The notes under the pieces: model-generated | Told to the model about the DNA's origin: nothing | Seen by the model: only the letters and a program-made list of their open reading frames with translations | Database searches by the model: none | Translations under genes and position numbers: made by a program | DNA from: CAYXAA01 sp964462985 | GTDB taxonomy: Bacteria; Pseudomonadota; Alphaproteobacteria; Rhizobiales; Stappiaceae | Direction of reading: 5' to 3' | Assembly: GCA_964462985.1 (NCBI GenBank) | Contig: CAYXAA010000005.1 | Coordinates: 1 to 64,000 of the forward strand | DNA: 64,000 nt | Shown here: positions 37,280 to 45,756 of the stretch, piece by piece | Position numbering within the stretch: position 1 is the first letter of the stretch | Layout: each line of letters starts with the position of its first letter

Positions 37280-38200
37280 CTAGTTTTGTCGGGCCCTTGG
37301 TCTGGCGATATAGATCCCGGTCAAAATGATCGCGCCGCCGACGACCTGCAGCGCCACCAGCGGCTCGTCGAGCAGAAGCCAACCGAATGCGGCGGCTGCA
37401 ACCGCCTCCAGAAAAATGACGAGAGACGAGAAGCCGGCGGATAAGGTACCAAGCGCGTAGGCGAGTAAGCCCTGTCCGCCGGCATGACTGATGACTGCAA
37501 GGGCGATCAGTGCTGCCGCGCCGCGCCAACTGGTCGGCAGCAGGTCGTCGCCCATGAGAACTGCGATCACGAAGAGAGCGGCAGCGGTGACCAGCGAACT
37601 CCGATACAGCAGCACTCCCGGGCCGGTCGCGGCCTGGTCGCGGCGGGCGAAGCGCATCGCGAGAAAGTAACCGCCGAAAAATAGCGACGTCAGGATACCG
37701 TAGAGATCGCCAACAAGCCTGTCGGGCGCTACCGTCATACTCGATCCGATCAGGGTGAAGGCCCCGGCGAGACAGAACCCGAGGCCCGTGACCATTGCCC
37801 GAGTCACGGCCTCGCGAATCAAGAGGCCCGACCCGAGCATGACCCAGACCGGTGCCATCGTGGCGAAGAATGTGGCGTTGGCGGCGGTCGTGTTTAATAT
37901 CGCCAAGTGCCAGAAGAACAGATCGCCGGTGAACAGCAGACCGGCGATGACAGTCGCGCGGTTCCAGCCCGGCAAGGAGAAGTGCCCGCTACTGCGCCGT
38001 TCGCCAGCCGCCCACAATGCCAGCAGCGGCAAGGACAGGGCGACACGCCAGAAGGCGCTGGCATAAGGTCCGACCTCCGCAAAGCGAACGAAGACCGGCG
38101 AAATGCCCATAGCGACGGCACCGGCCACCAGGGCCGCCAACGCCAGTGGAATCTGTGGATCAAGCCGGGAGGAAGCCGCTGGCTGGCTGGAAGACGTCAT
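37280..38200 (-). CDS. EamA-family (DMT superfamily) transporter
   Basis: A 306-residue inner-membrane carrier with ten predicted helices in two EamA repeats. Repeat 1 covers PLALAALVAGAVAMGISPVF through LAGAFTLIGS. Repeat 2 covers LYGILTSLFFGGYFLAMRFA through GGAIILTGIYIARPRARQN. The repeat-ending LDEPLVALQVVGGAIILTG is typical. Met at 38200 was chosen as the start because residues before it are polar and unrelated. Substrate (amino acid, metabolite or other) cannot be told from sequence. It stands alone, divergent from the hutG-like gene. Confidence 0.9.
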   Translation of the reverse strand: MTSSSQPAASSRLDPQIPLALAALVAGAVAMGISPVFVRFAEVGPYASAFWRVALSLPLLALWAAGERRSSGHFSLPGWNRATVIAGLLFTGDLFFWHLAILNTTAANATFFATMAPVWVMLGSGLLIREAVTRAMVTGLGFCLAGAFTLIGSSMTVAPDRLVGDLYGILTSLFFGGYFLAMRFARRDQAATGPGVLLYRSSLVTAAALFVIAVLMGDDLLPTSWRGAAALIALAVISHAGGQGLLAYALGTLSAGFSSLVIFLEAVAAAAFGWLLLDEPLVALQVVGGAIILTGIYIARPRARQN

Positions 38201-38384
38201 CAAAGCCGGTTGGTCAGAGAGGGAAGCTCGTCTATTCGTAGCGCATGATCTGGACGGTTGCGAATGCTCCCGGTCCGCACCTTCTGGAATGGGGCATTTG
38301 GTCGCGAACCGCTCGGTCGGCCATGCGGGAGCGCCGTGACTGTCTGCCCACCGTATCGCGCTGCAACCGGATTTGTCGATCGCA

Positions 38385-39206
38385 ATGCTGTCTACCACGA
38401 ACATGGATGCCCCCGTTTCGATTCCGTCGCCCGACGAGGCGCCTTTCCAGACGGTGCCCGGCCCGCCCGAAAGCGGATTGCTGCTCATCTGCGATCACGC
38501 CTCCAACGCGATGCCGACCGAGTATGGCGACCTCGGCCTGCCCCAGTCCCAGTTCGCGCGCCACATCGGCTACGACATCGGTGCTCGGGATCTGACCTTG
38601 CAGCTTGCCGAACGGCTCGATGCGCCCGCCGTGATGACGACATACTCGAGGCTGTTGATCGACCCGAACCGAGGCGAGGACGACCCGACCCTCGTCATGC
38701 GATTATCCGATGGGGCGGTTGTACCGGGCAACGTCGGCGTGGACTCCGTCGAACGGGAGCGGCGTCTTGAGCGATTCCATCGGCCCTACCATGACGAAAT
38801 CACCCGTCTGATCGACAGCGCAATCGACGCCGGCGTGGTGCCAGCGTTGCTGTCGATCCACAGTTTCACCCCGATCTGGCGGGGCGAGCCGCGACCGTGG
38901 CATGCCGGCGTGCTGTGGGATTCGGATCCGCGTTTTGCGGTGCCGTTGCTCAAGGCGCTTCGGGCAGACGCTGCTCTTGTCGTTGGCGACAACGAACCTT
39001 ATGACGGCGCCCTGAAGAATGATTGCATGTATCGTCATGGCACGCTTCGAGGCTTGGCACATGCGCTGCTCGAGGTCCGGCAGGATCTAATTGCCGATAC
39101 TTCGGGCGTCAGCGCCTGGGCCGAACGGTTAGCGCCGATCGTGGCGCGGCTGTTTGCAGTGCCGGAGCTGCACACGATCCGCCATTACGGCTCGCGTTGC
39201 GGCTGA
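38385..39206 (+). CDS. N-formylglutamate amidohydrolase-family protein (second copy)
   Basis: A 273-residue relative of HutG. The N-terminal half has GLLLICDHASNAMPTEYGDLGL, replacing the SPHSG motif of the 32126 gene by DHASN. The metal-site region VPALLSIHSFTPIWRGEPRPWHAGVLW and GDNEPYDG..YRHGTLRGLAHALLEVRQDL follow. This second subgroup is common in alphaproteobacteria and its true substrate is unsettled. Start choice is uncertain: ATG 38385 or 38403, with TTG 38373 possible. The frame is otherwise complete. Confidence 0.85.
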   Translation: MLSTTNMDAPVSIPSPDEAPFQTVPGPPESGLLLICDHASNAMPTEYGDLGLPQSQFARHIGYDIGARDLTLQLAERLDAPAVMTTYSRLLIDPNRGEDDPTLVMRLSDGAVVPGNVGVDSVERERRLERFHRPYHDEITRLIDSAIDAGVVPALLSIHSFTPIWRGEPRPWHAGVLWDSDPRFAVPLLKALRADAALVVGDNEPYDGALKNDCMYRHGTLRGLAHALLEVRQDLIADTSGVSAWAERLAPIVARLFAVPELHTIRHYGSRCG

Positions 39207-39273
39207 AGGCGTGTTCGTCGTTCGATCGACACCTCTACCGCGTGAGCGGTGAACGCACTTGGAGACGACCATT

Positions 39274-39579
39274 ATGGCCAAGATCGACGAGAAGACCCGG
39301 ACCGAGCTTGAAGCGGCAGCCTTCCGCCGGCTGGTCGCCCATCTTCGCGAGCGCAAAGACGTGCAGAACATCGACCTGATGAACCTTGCCGGGTTCTGCC
39401 GCAACTGCCTGTCGAATTGGTACCAGGAGGCAGCGGAACAGCGCGGAGTTGCAGTCGACAAGGAGGCAGCGCGCGAGATTGTCTACGGTATGCCTTACGC
39501 CGAATGGAAGGCGCGCTACCAGACCGAAGCCACCGACGACCAGAAGGCCGCGTTCGAACGCAGCAAGCCGCAGCACTGA
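39274..39579 (+). CDS. DUF1244 family protein
   Basis: A 101-residue cytoplasmic protein, MAKIDEKTRTELEAAAFRRL.., with the family core NLAGFCRNCLSNWYQEAAEQRG, EIVYGMPYAEWKARYQTEAT. The paired cysteines in FCRNCLSNW are conserved in the family. GGAGA lies 9 bases upstream of ATG 39274. It is followed by the DUF2312 gene; the two are neighbours in many alphaproteobacteria. Function unknown. Confidence 0.92.
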   Translation: MAKIDEKTRTELEAAAFRRLVAHLRERKDVQNIDLMNLAGFCRNCLSNWYQEAAEQRGVAVDKEAAREIVYGMPYAEWKARYQTEATDDQKAAFERSKPQH

Positions 39580-39709
39580 AGGTCTGTTGCTCCCCCCTGT
39601 GGCAGCTGCACGTTCGGAAAACCTCATGGGCATGATCGAGGCTCCCGAATCGAGCGCTCGAAGTTCAACGATCCCAACCCGACCAGAGAACCAAGGAGAC
39701 CAGCACAGA

Positions 39710-39973
39710 ATGTCCGATCCCGGTGGAGTGGCCGCAGACCAGCTGCGCGCCTTTGTAGAGCGCATCGAACGGCTTGAAGAAGAAAAGAAGGTGATCGCCG
39801 ACGACATCAAAGACGTATACGCTGAAGCCAAGGGCAACGGTTTCGATGTCAAGATCCTGCGAAAGGTGATCTCGCTCAGAAAGAAGAAGCCGCAAGAGCG
39901 CGAGGAGGAGGACGCGATCCTGGATCTATACATGCATGCCCTCGGAATGACCGGGCCGACCAACGACAACTGA
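39710..39973 (+). CDS. DUF2312 family protein (GapR-like)
   Basis: An 87-residue highly charged protein: LRAFVERIERLEEEKKVIADDIKDVYAEAKGNGFD then KILRKVISLRKKKPQEREEEDAI and a C-terminal helix. This is the DUF2312 fold, whose Caulobacter member GapR is a DNA-binding protein that clamps overtwisted DNA during replication. AAGGAGA precedes ATG 39710. A role in chromosome structure is therefore the best inference. A terminator lies just downstream. Confidence 0.93.
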   Translation: MSDPGGVAADQLRAFVERIERLEEEKKVIADDIKDVYAEAKGNGFDVKILRKVISLRKKKPQEREEEDAILDLYMHALGMTGPTNDN

Positions 39974-40010
39974 CCGCGCCGGCGGCGTTCCCAGTCAGCC
40001 CGCAGCAAAA

Positions 40011-40038
40011 AAAACGGCCTCCCGAGGGAGGCCGTTTT
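40011..40038. terminator. Bidirectional terminator between the DUF2312 and DUF882 genes
   Basis: AAAACGGCCTCCC (40011-40023) pairs with GGGAGGCCGTTTT (40026-40038), with an A-run before and T-run after, so it serves both converging transcripts. Confidence 0.9.
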
Positions 40039-40072
40039 CTTCTAGGTGGCTCCAGCCGATTGGTCAGACCTG

Positions 40073-41854
40073 TTACCGCAGGCTGACGACCGGAAGCAGC
40101 ACGACCGCCGGCCCCTCGAAGCGATCCGACCTGAGTGCCGACGGCGTCTGATCGAAGCGCGTCGGCAAGATCCGGCTGCCGACGACGAAATAGTCGGACA
40201 AGGCACGCTGGTTGGGATGGCTCAGCGTGGCAAAGGCGGCGGTGCGGGTCGTAACGATGCCGGAGATCAGCTTTGGTTCCGAGCGGTCGGGCAAGGCGGC
40301 AAATCTGGCGAAAGGATCGTCGACGGCCGACTGTGGAACCGCGCCGGATACCGATGGAAGCACCGCGGTCTCTTTTGCGTCGGGGGCAGCCGATCGTGGC
40401 CGGGCCGGGAGCGGGTTCGGCGCCTCGTCTGGGGTGCCGTGGCTCGCGGCATAGGCAAGTACCGCCGAGGCAAGGTCGTCTTGCCCGGATCCCTGGCGAA
40501 GGTCCGTACCCGTTGCCGCAGCAATTGCGGCCATGCCATCGGCGGGAATTGGCTTGCGGATAGACACCGGCGGCGCGGCAGCGAGAACCGCCTCCGGCTT
40601 TTGCTCCGGCAGCGCTGTCAGCTGCTCGATCCGGTCAAACCGTTCCTTGGTGGCCGGAGCCGGCGTGACCGGTTCGACAGCGGGCAAGCCGGCAGAGAGC
40701 CGCTGTGCCTGCGCGCCCAACGTTCCCGACTCGGCCGCAGCGACGGCAATCGTGGCTGCGGCACGCTCGGGCTTCGCCTTCGGCGTGGCCGCCACCACCG
40801 GAGTCTCGTCCGCGGACGTCTCTGGAGCGGCCTTCTTTTCGGGAAGTGGCGGAGTGATGATTGCCGTGCTGGGTGTCGTGTCCGGCGTTGCGCGCTCGCG
40901 CTCGGCAGCGGCGACGCCCGGTAGTGCTGAACTGGTCTCGTCCGGCTTGACCGCAGCCACGCGGACAGAGGCGTCGTTGCTTGCCTGGGACCTTGCGGCT
41001 TCCGCGTCGGACGACTTGTCCTCCCTTTCGTTGGGCGAGAACAGCGCCGTCAGGAAATTCCGGCCCGAGGAAGTCCCCGCGGGACGGACAGGCGCGCCGT
41101 CGTCTCCGCGGGTCAGGACCTGGCCTGTGGTTCGCGATCCGGATGAACTGCTGGCGACGACCGTGTCCGAGCCGCGGCCACTCTTGTGGCGAGCAAGAGC
41201 CTCGGCATAGCCGGGCATCGGCTTGCCATCGGAAGGAATGTGTATCGTCTTGCCGTCCGGGAAGACCTTGGCGAGTTGGCTGCGAGTCATGCGCGGCCAA
41301 TGGCGCACGCTGCCGGTATCCAAATGGATGAACGGGGAACCGGATGTCGGATAATAGCCGACACCGCCGACCTCCTTGCGCAAGCCAATGGCGCGCAGGT
41401 TGGCAAGATTCACGCCCGGGATATAGAAATCCATCGCCTTGCCGCGCATGTGCTGGCTGTTCTTGGCGACGCCGCGCGAGCGACCGCGCAGCATGTTGTT
41501 GGTAGCCGGCGAGCGGTAACCGGAAACGACATGGATGTAATCGTTCGAGCCGGACCTTTGATAGACCTCCCAGACCAGATCGAAAAGCTTCGGATCCATC
41601 TGGGTCACTTCGTTGCGCCGCCAGTCGCGCAAGGCCCGGTTAAGCTCGCGCAGCCCCGACGAAATGTAGCGTCCGTTCTTCTTGAAGGTGACCTGGACAC
41701 GTTCGTGGGTATGCGTGTTGTAGAGCTTCAATGTCCGGGTTTCGGCCGAAGCCGACATTATCCCGGTGGCGGCTGTGCATGTAACGGCGAGCGCCGCCAC
41801 GGCTGCACCACGCCTGCCTCTGATCCGCAACCAGTTGAAAAACGCATCAAGCAA
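40073..41854 (-). CDS. DUF882/M15-type peptidase (YcbK-like) with a long Ala/Pro-rich C-terminal region
   Basis: A 593-residue exported protein. An N-terminal hydrophobic stretch (AAVAALAVTCTAATGIMSASAE) is followed by the DUF882 domain (about 40-200), which is M15-peptidase-like. Its zinc ligands are in SQHMRGKAMDFYIPG and FIHLDTGSVRHWPR. VVSGYRSPATNNMLRGRS is also typical. About 390 residues of Ala/Pro/Thr/Glu-rich low-complexity sequence follow, far longer than the roughly 180-residue family core, ending in a small folded-looking tail (about 500-593). Likely trims peptidoglycan peptides. A CtrA-like site lies about 80 bases upstream. Confidence 0.85.
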   Translation of the reverse strand: MLDAFFNWLRIRGRRGAAVAALAVTCTAATGIMSASAETRTLKLYNTHTHERVQVTFKKNGRYISSGLRELNRALRDWRRNEVTQMDPKLFDLVWEVYQRSGSNDYIHVVSGYRSPATNNMLRGRSRGVAKNSQHMRGKAMDFYIPGVNLANLRAIGLRKEVGGVGYYPTSGSPFIHLDTGSVRHWPRMTRSQLAKVFPDGKTIHIPSDGKPMPGYAEALARHKSGRGSDTVVASSSSGSRTTGQVLTRGDDGAPVRPAGTSSGRNFLTALFSPNEREDKSSDAEAARSQASNDASVRVAAVKPDETSSALPGVAAAERERATPDTTPSTAIITPPLPEKKAAPETSADETPVVAATPKAKPERAAATIAVAAAESGTLGAQAQRLSAGLPAVEPVTPAPATKERFDRIEQLTALPEQKPEAVLAAAPPVSIRKPIPADGMAAIAAATGTDLRQGSGQDDLASAVLAYAASHGTPDEAPNPLPARPRSAAPDAKETAVLPSVSGAVPQSAVDDPFARFAALPDRSEPKLISGIVTTRTAAFATLSHPNQRALSDYFVVGSRILPTRFDQTPSALRSDRFEGPAVVLLPVVSLR

Positions 41855-41929
41855 GGTTCGTCTCGCCTACTTCTCGGCCAGGCGGCCGAAGATACACCCC
41901 CCGATCCCACGGGGTGTAAGGGCCTGAGG

Positions 41930-41945
41930 TTAAGAAGTGTTTACC
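41930..41945 (-). promoter_or_regulatory. CtrA-like site upstream of the DUF882 gene
   Basis: On the plus strand TTAA (41930-41933), seven bases, then TTACC (41941-41945). On the minus strand, in the orientation of the DUF882 gene, it reads GTAA-N7-TTAAC, an 8-of-9 match to TTAA-N7-TTAAC. It sits 76-91 bases before the start codon. Confidence 0.45.
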
Positions 41946-42123
41946 GTGTTCCGGTCGGAGGCCGGATCGTGACAATTATGTACCATCCCGGAAACAAAAA
42001 GGCCATGCACTCTGTCGCGGCTGAATCAGGGTCGAGCGGCAGGCCGTGTTGAAGGGAACGAGTCGGAAATGTGATCCTTAGGATCGAGCAGAGTTTGCTG
42101 GCGTAAGGCCAGGTCCCACGGAC

Positions 42124-43803
42124 CTAAGGCCGGGGCATTTTCTGTTGCGCGCTCAGGCCGAGTGAGGACATCAGCCTGCGGTCGTGCCCATAGAGGTCGG
42201 GACGGCGCTGCAACTGCCCGCGGTCGTCGACGAATGCGGTAAAGTAGGTAATGTGGATCGGAATCGGCTTCGTTAGGTTCACCCGCCGCTCTCTGCCGCC
42301 GACCAGAGCCTCCAGCCGCTTTGCGTTCCAGCCGTCTTCCTGCTGCAAAACGGCATCTGCAAAGGCAAAGGGATTCTCGACCCGCACGCAGCCGTGGGAA
42401 AAGGCCCGATCCGAGCGGGAAAACAGGGCCTTCGATGGCGTGTCGTGCAGATAGACTGAATGCTCGTTCGGAAACATGAACTTGATGCGGCCGAGGGCAT
42501 TGGCGGCGCCCGGACGCTGGCGAATCCGAAGTGACCGCATGTTGACGCCGCTCCAGTCGATCGTGCGCGGATCTACCACCCGGCCCCGGGCCACGACTTC
42601 GTAACCGCGCCGAGAGAAGTAGGACGCGGGGTTGGCCCGGATCGACGGGAGCATCTCCTTCGTGGCGATCGAGTATGGCACGTTCCAGTAAGGGTTGACG
42701 ACGATGTGATCCATCAAATCGGAGAAGATGGGCGTCTGGTTCTCCCGTTTGCCAACGACGACGCGGGTTTCATGCGACGTTTCGCCATCCGCAACGACAC
42801 GGGCCATGAATTCCGGTACGTTGACCATGATGTGGAAGGTGCCCATATCGCGCGGGAGCCAGCGCCATCGTTCCATGTTGGCGATGATGATGTTCTCGGA
42901 ATCGGCTGAGTTAGGGGCATTGAGCGCAAGCAGCGTGCGGGGACCCACCACGCCATCGGGATGTAAGCCGTTGCGTTCCTGGAAGGCCCTGACCGCGGCA
43001 GTGAGGCCCGGATCGAACAGATCGTCGGTTTCCGCTTCTGTTGCCGGAACATCTAGACGCTGCCGCAACAGGGTCACACGCTGATCGCGCATGCCCTCTC
43101 GCAATGCTTTGCCCTCCGGCACGAGCACGGCGTCGGCGCTTTCGCGAGACGCAGCGCGAAGCTCGGCGAGGGCGGAGCGCAGCCGGCGGAAGCCTTCGTG
43201 CGGCGGGTTAAAGGCATCGAGCTCCGCTGCCGGATCCTTTGCAGCAGCCACGCGAGTCAACGCTTCGATTGGATCGGGACGCTCCGGCTGGGCGGTAATC
43301 AGGCGCGACAGGGTAGCCGGTTCGATGCGCCCGGCTTGAGCGTCCTCCGCATAGGCGAGCACGGCGCCGGACATCAGGATCTCGAACTGCGCCGTCCGCC
43401 GCGCATCCTTGTCGGCGGTGTATTGGATGATGTCTGCCGGCAAGGCATAACGCCGGGGATCGAGGCCATCAGCATCGGCGGCCGCGAGCCGCTCGACCAC
43501 CTCGAGTGCCTGTCGGTTGGCAGTCCCGTTCTTGCTCCAGGCGGGGACAAAGGCGCGCTGCGCATAAAACGCGGCGATAGCAGCCCTGGCCCGTTCCGAT
43601 TCAAGGGCAGGTGACTGCGGCAGCTCGGCAGGCTGTTCCCGAGAGAGCAGCAGACGCAGTACCGAAACCGACGGCTCCCAGCCGGTCGCGCGGGTCTCCC
43701 TCGGCCACGGACCGTTGAGATCTTCATGTGCCGAGGCAGAGGCAAATGCACCCAAGGTCAGCGCGAAGGAGAAAGCTAGGGCGGCGGCCGATCGCAGGCG
43801 CAT
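42124..43803 (-). CDS. L,D-transpeptidase (YcbB/LdtD-like) with peptidoglycan-binding domain
   Basis: Makes 3-3 crosslinks in peptidoglycan or attaches proteins to it. 559 residues. The signal is MRLRSAAALAFSFALTLGAFASASA. A YcbB-type N-terminal scaffold (about 45-230), a PG_binding_1 domain (VRAFQERNGLHPDGVVGPRTLLAL), and the YkuD catalytic domain follow. The catalytic motif is FSHGCVRVENPFAFA with His and Cys intact, and MFPNEHSVYLHDTP precedes it. Length and order match the LdtD family. It lies 269 bases upstream of the DUF882 gene, on the same strand; a functional link in wall remodelling is plausible. Confidence 0.93.
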   Translation of the reverse strand: MRLRSAAALAFSFALTLGAFASASAHEDLNGPWPRETRATGWEPSVSVLRLLLSREQPAELPQSPALESERARAAIAAFYAQRAFVPAWSKNGTANRQALEVVERLAAADADGLDPRRYALPADIIQYTADKDARRTAQFEILMSGAVLAYAEDAQAGRIEPATLSRLITAQPERPDPIEALTRVAAAKDPAAELDAFNPPHEGFRRLRSALAELRAASRESADAVLVPEGKALREGMRDQRVTLLRQRLDVPATEAETDDLFDPGLTAAVRAFQERNGLHPDGVVGPRTLLALNAPNSADSENIIIANMERWRWLPRDMGTFHIMVNVPEFMARVVADGETSHETRVVVGKRENQTPIFSDLMDHIVVNPYWNVPYSIATKEMLPSIRANPASYFSRRGYEVVARGRVVDPRTIDWSGVNMRSLRIRQRPGAANALGRIKFMFPNEHSVYLHDTPSKALFSRSDRAFSHGCVRVENPFAFADAVLQQEDGWNAKRLEALVGGRERRVNLTKPIPIHITYFTAFVDDRGQLQRRPDLYGHDRRLMSSLGLSAQQKMPRP

Positions 43804-43978
43804 GGTGTCGATCCATCGAATGGTCTGTTCAATATCGCCAGGACGGACGCGCGGTCGCGGCCTGCGCTACGAGCCGGTTGCGACCGATAGCCGCCTTCGA
43901 CAGCCACGCTACCCCCAGCGATTCGATTTGTTCCGAGCGTTAGCCTGGATGGCAAGCCGAACGGCGGACAAAGTTCCG

Positions 43979-45535
43979 TTATTCGGCCGCCACTCCGCCT
44001 ACTGTTGCGTCGAGGCCATAGTCCTTGAGCTTGCGGTAGAGGGTCGACCGGCCGATCTCCAAGCGCCGGGCCACTTCTGTCATCCGCCCGCCGTAGTGAT
44101 CGATTGCCGTGCGAATCATTTCTTCTTCGATGGAAGCGAGACTTCGGACGTGACCCGAGCCATCGAGGGAGCGCATGAAGCCGAATGGCGGTCGACCTTC
44201 GTCAAAAGCCGAAGCAATCCCTGACCCGCGGTGTCCGGTGTCGGGTGTACTCCATGCGTCGTCGCTGGCTACGGTGGAAGAAGCGCGTGGTTCGGCTCCT
44301 TCAGCCGGGGGAGGAGAGCTTGTGCGGTCACTGCCCTGGGCCAGCGCGGCGGCGATCTGCGGAAAGTCCTCAGCGGTGAGATGATCACCGTCGCACAGGA
44401 CAACGGCGCGGAACACGGCGTTCTCGAGCTGCCGGATGTTGCCCGGCCAGTTGTAGGCCTGAAGCATGGCCATTACCTCTGGCGCAACGGCCGTCACCTT
44501 CGGCTTGCCCTCCTCGGCGGTGAAGCGGGCGAGGAAATGACGTACGAGGTCGGGAATGTCGCCGCGGCGGTCGCGTAGCGGCGGGACCCATATGGGGAAG
44601 ACGTTGAGGCGATAGTAGAGGTCTTCGCGAAAGAGTCCTTCCTTGACTAGGTCGACCAGCCGCCGGTTCGTCGCCGAGATGAGGCGGAAATCCACCTTGA
44701 CGGGCCGGCGCGCCCCGATCGGATCGATCTCACCCTCCTGGATTGCCCGCAACAGCTTGACTTGGATCTCCGGCGGCAACTCGCCAACCTCGTCGAGAAA
44801 GAGCGTCCCGCCATTGGCCTCCTGGAACTTGCCGATGTGCTTGTCGACAGCGCCGGTAAAGGCGCCCTTCTCGTGGCCGAACAGGATCGACTCGACGAGA
44901 TGCTCGGGGATCGCCCCGCAGTTGACTGTGACGAAGGGCCTGGCCCTCCGGTCACTCGACCCTTGAATGGCGCGGGCGATCAGCTCCTTGCCGACGCCGG
45001 ACTCGCCTTCGATCAGGATTGGGATCTGCGATGAAGCGGCCCGCCGACCGATGCGCAGGACGCGTTCCATCGCCTCTGAGCGGGTGACAATATCGTCGAA
45101 GGAGAAGGTGCCGGCGGATCGCTTGCGCATCCGCGTTATCTCCTCCTCGAGCGCGGAAACCTTCATGAGGTTGCGCAGAGAGACTTCTAGCCTCTCCGGT
45201 GCGACCGGCTTGACGACGAAATCCTGCGCGCCGGCGCGGATCGCGTTGACCGCCGTGTCGATCCCGGCATGAGCTGTCTGAACGATGATCGGAACGGCGA
45301 TCTTTTCGGCCCGAAGCCGGGTGATCACGCCCATTCCGTCAAGCTCGGGCATGACGAGGTCGAGCACGATGAGATCGATGTCGGCGCCCTCGGGACCGAG
45401 CATCAGCGCGACGGCTTCTGCGCCGTTCTCGGCAGTCGTCACGCGATAGCCGAACCGCTTCGCCGCTTCGCCGAGGAGGCGGCGCTGGATCGGATCGTCG
45501 TCGACGACGAGAAGGCGTCCGCTGCGCTCGTCCAT
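43979..45535 (-). CDS. Sigma-54-dependent response regulator (NtrC family)
   Basis: A 518-residue activator of RpoN promoters. Receiver (about 5-120) with VVDDDP and phosphoacceptor Asp in LIVLDLVMPELDG. The AAA+ domain (about 145-380) has Walker A GESGVGKE, the sigma-54-contacting GAFTGA, Walker B GGTLFLDEVGEL and the sensor segments. A Fis-type helix-turn-helix ends the protein (RMTEVARRLEIGRSTLYRKL). A disordered Ser/Pro stretch (about 395-455) separates ATPase and DNA-binding parts. ATG 45535 has GGAGG upstream and begins right at the receiver. No sensor kinase is adjacent, and the regulon is unknown. Confidence 0.93.
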   Translation of the reverse strand: MDERSGRLLVVDDDPIQRRLLGEAAKRFGYRVTTAENGAEAVALMLGPEGADIDLIVLDLVMPELDGMGVITRLRAEKIAVPIIVQTAHAGIDTAVNAIRAGAQDFVVKPVAPERLEVSLRNLMKVSALEEEITRMRKRSAGTFSFDDIVTRSEAMERVLRIGRRAASSQIPILIEGESGVGKELIARAIQGSSDRRARPFVTVNCGAIPEHLVESILFGHEKGAFTGAVDKHIGKFQEANGGTLFLDEVGELPPEIQVKLLRAIQEGEIDPIGARRPVKVDFRLISATNRRLVDLVKEGLFREDLYYRLNVFPIWVPPLRDRRGDIPDLVRHFLARFTAEEGKPKVTAVAPEVMAMLQAYNWPGNIRQLENAVFRAVVLCDGDHLTAEDFPQIAAALAQGSDRTSSPPPAEGAEPRASSTVASDDAWSTPDTGHRGSGIASAFDEGRPPFGFMRSLDGSGHVRSLASIEEEMIRTAIDHYGGRMTEVARRLEIGRSTLYRKLKDYGLDATVGGVAAE

Positions 45536-45756
45536 GAAGAACCGCCTCCGGTTTTTTGCACGGCCACCCGGCGGAACGTGACGGTCGATACCGAGTTTAC
45601 GTCCGGCGGCCTGATTCTGTGCCATTCCGAGGCATCGTATTCGGGTGCCGGTAAACAAATCGTCCCTGGCGGGTTCCGGTGGCGAGCGGCCTTGCGCATC
45701 CGGCCCGCATCGCGACAATGATGGCGACACGCCCGCACTTTCCCGACGGAGACTTC

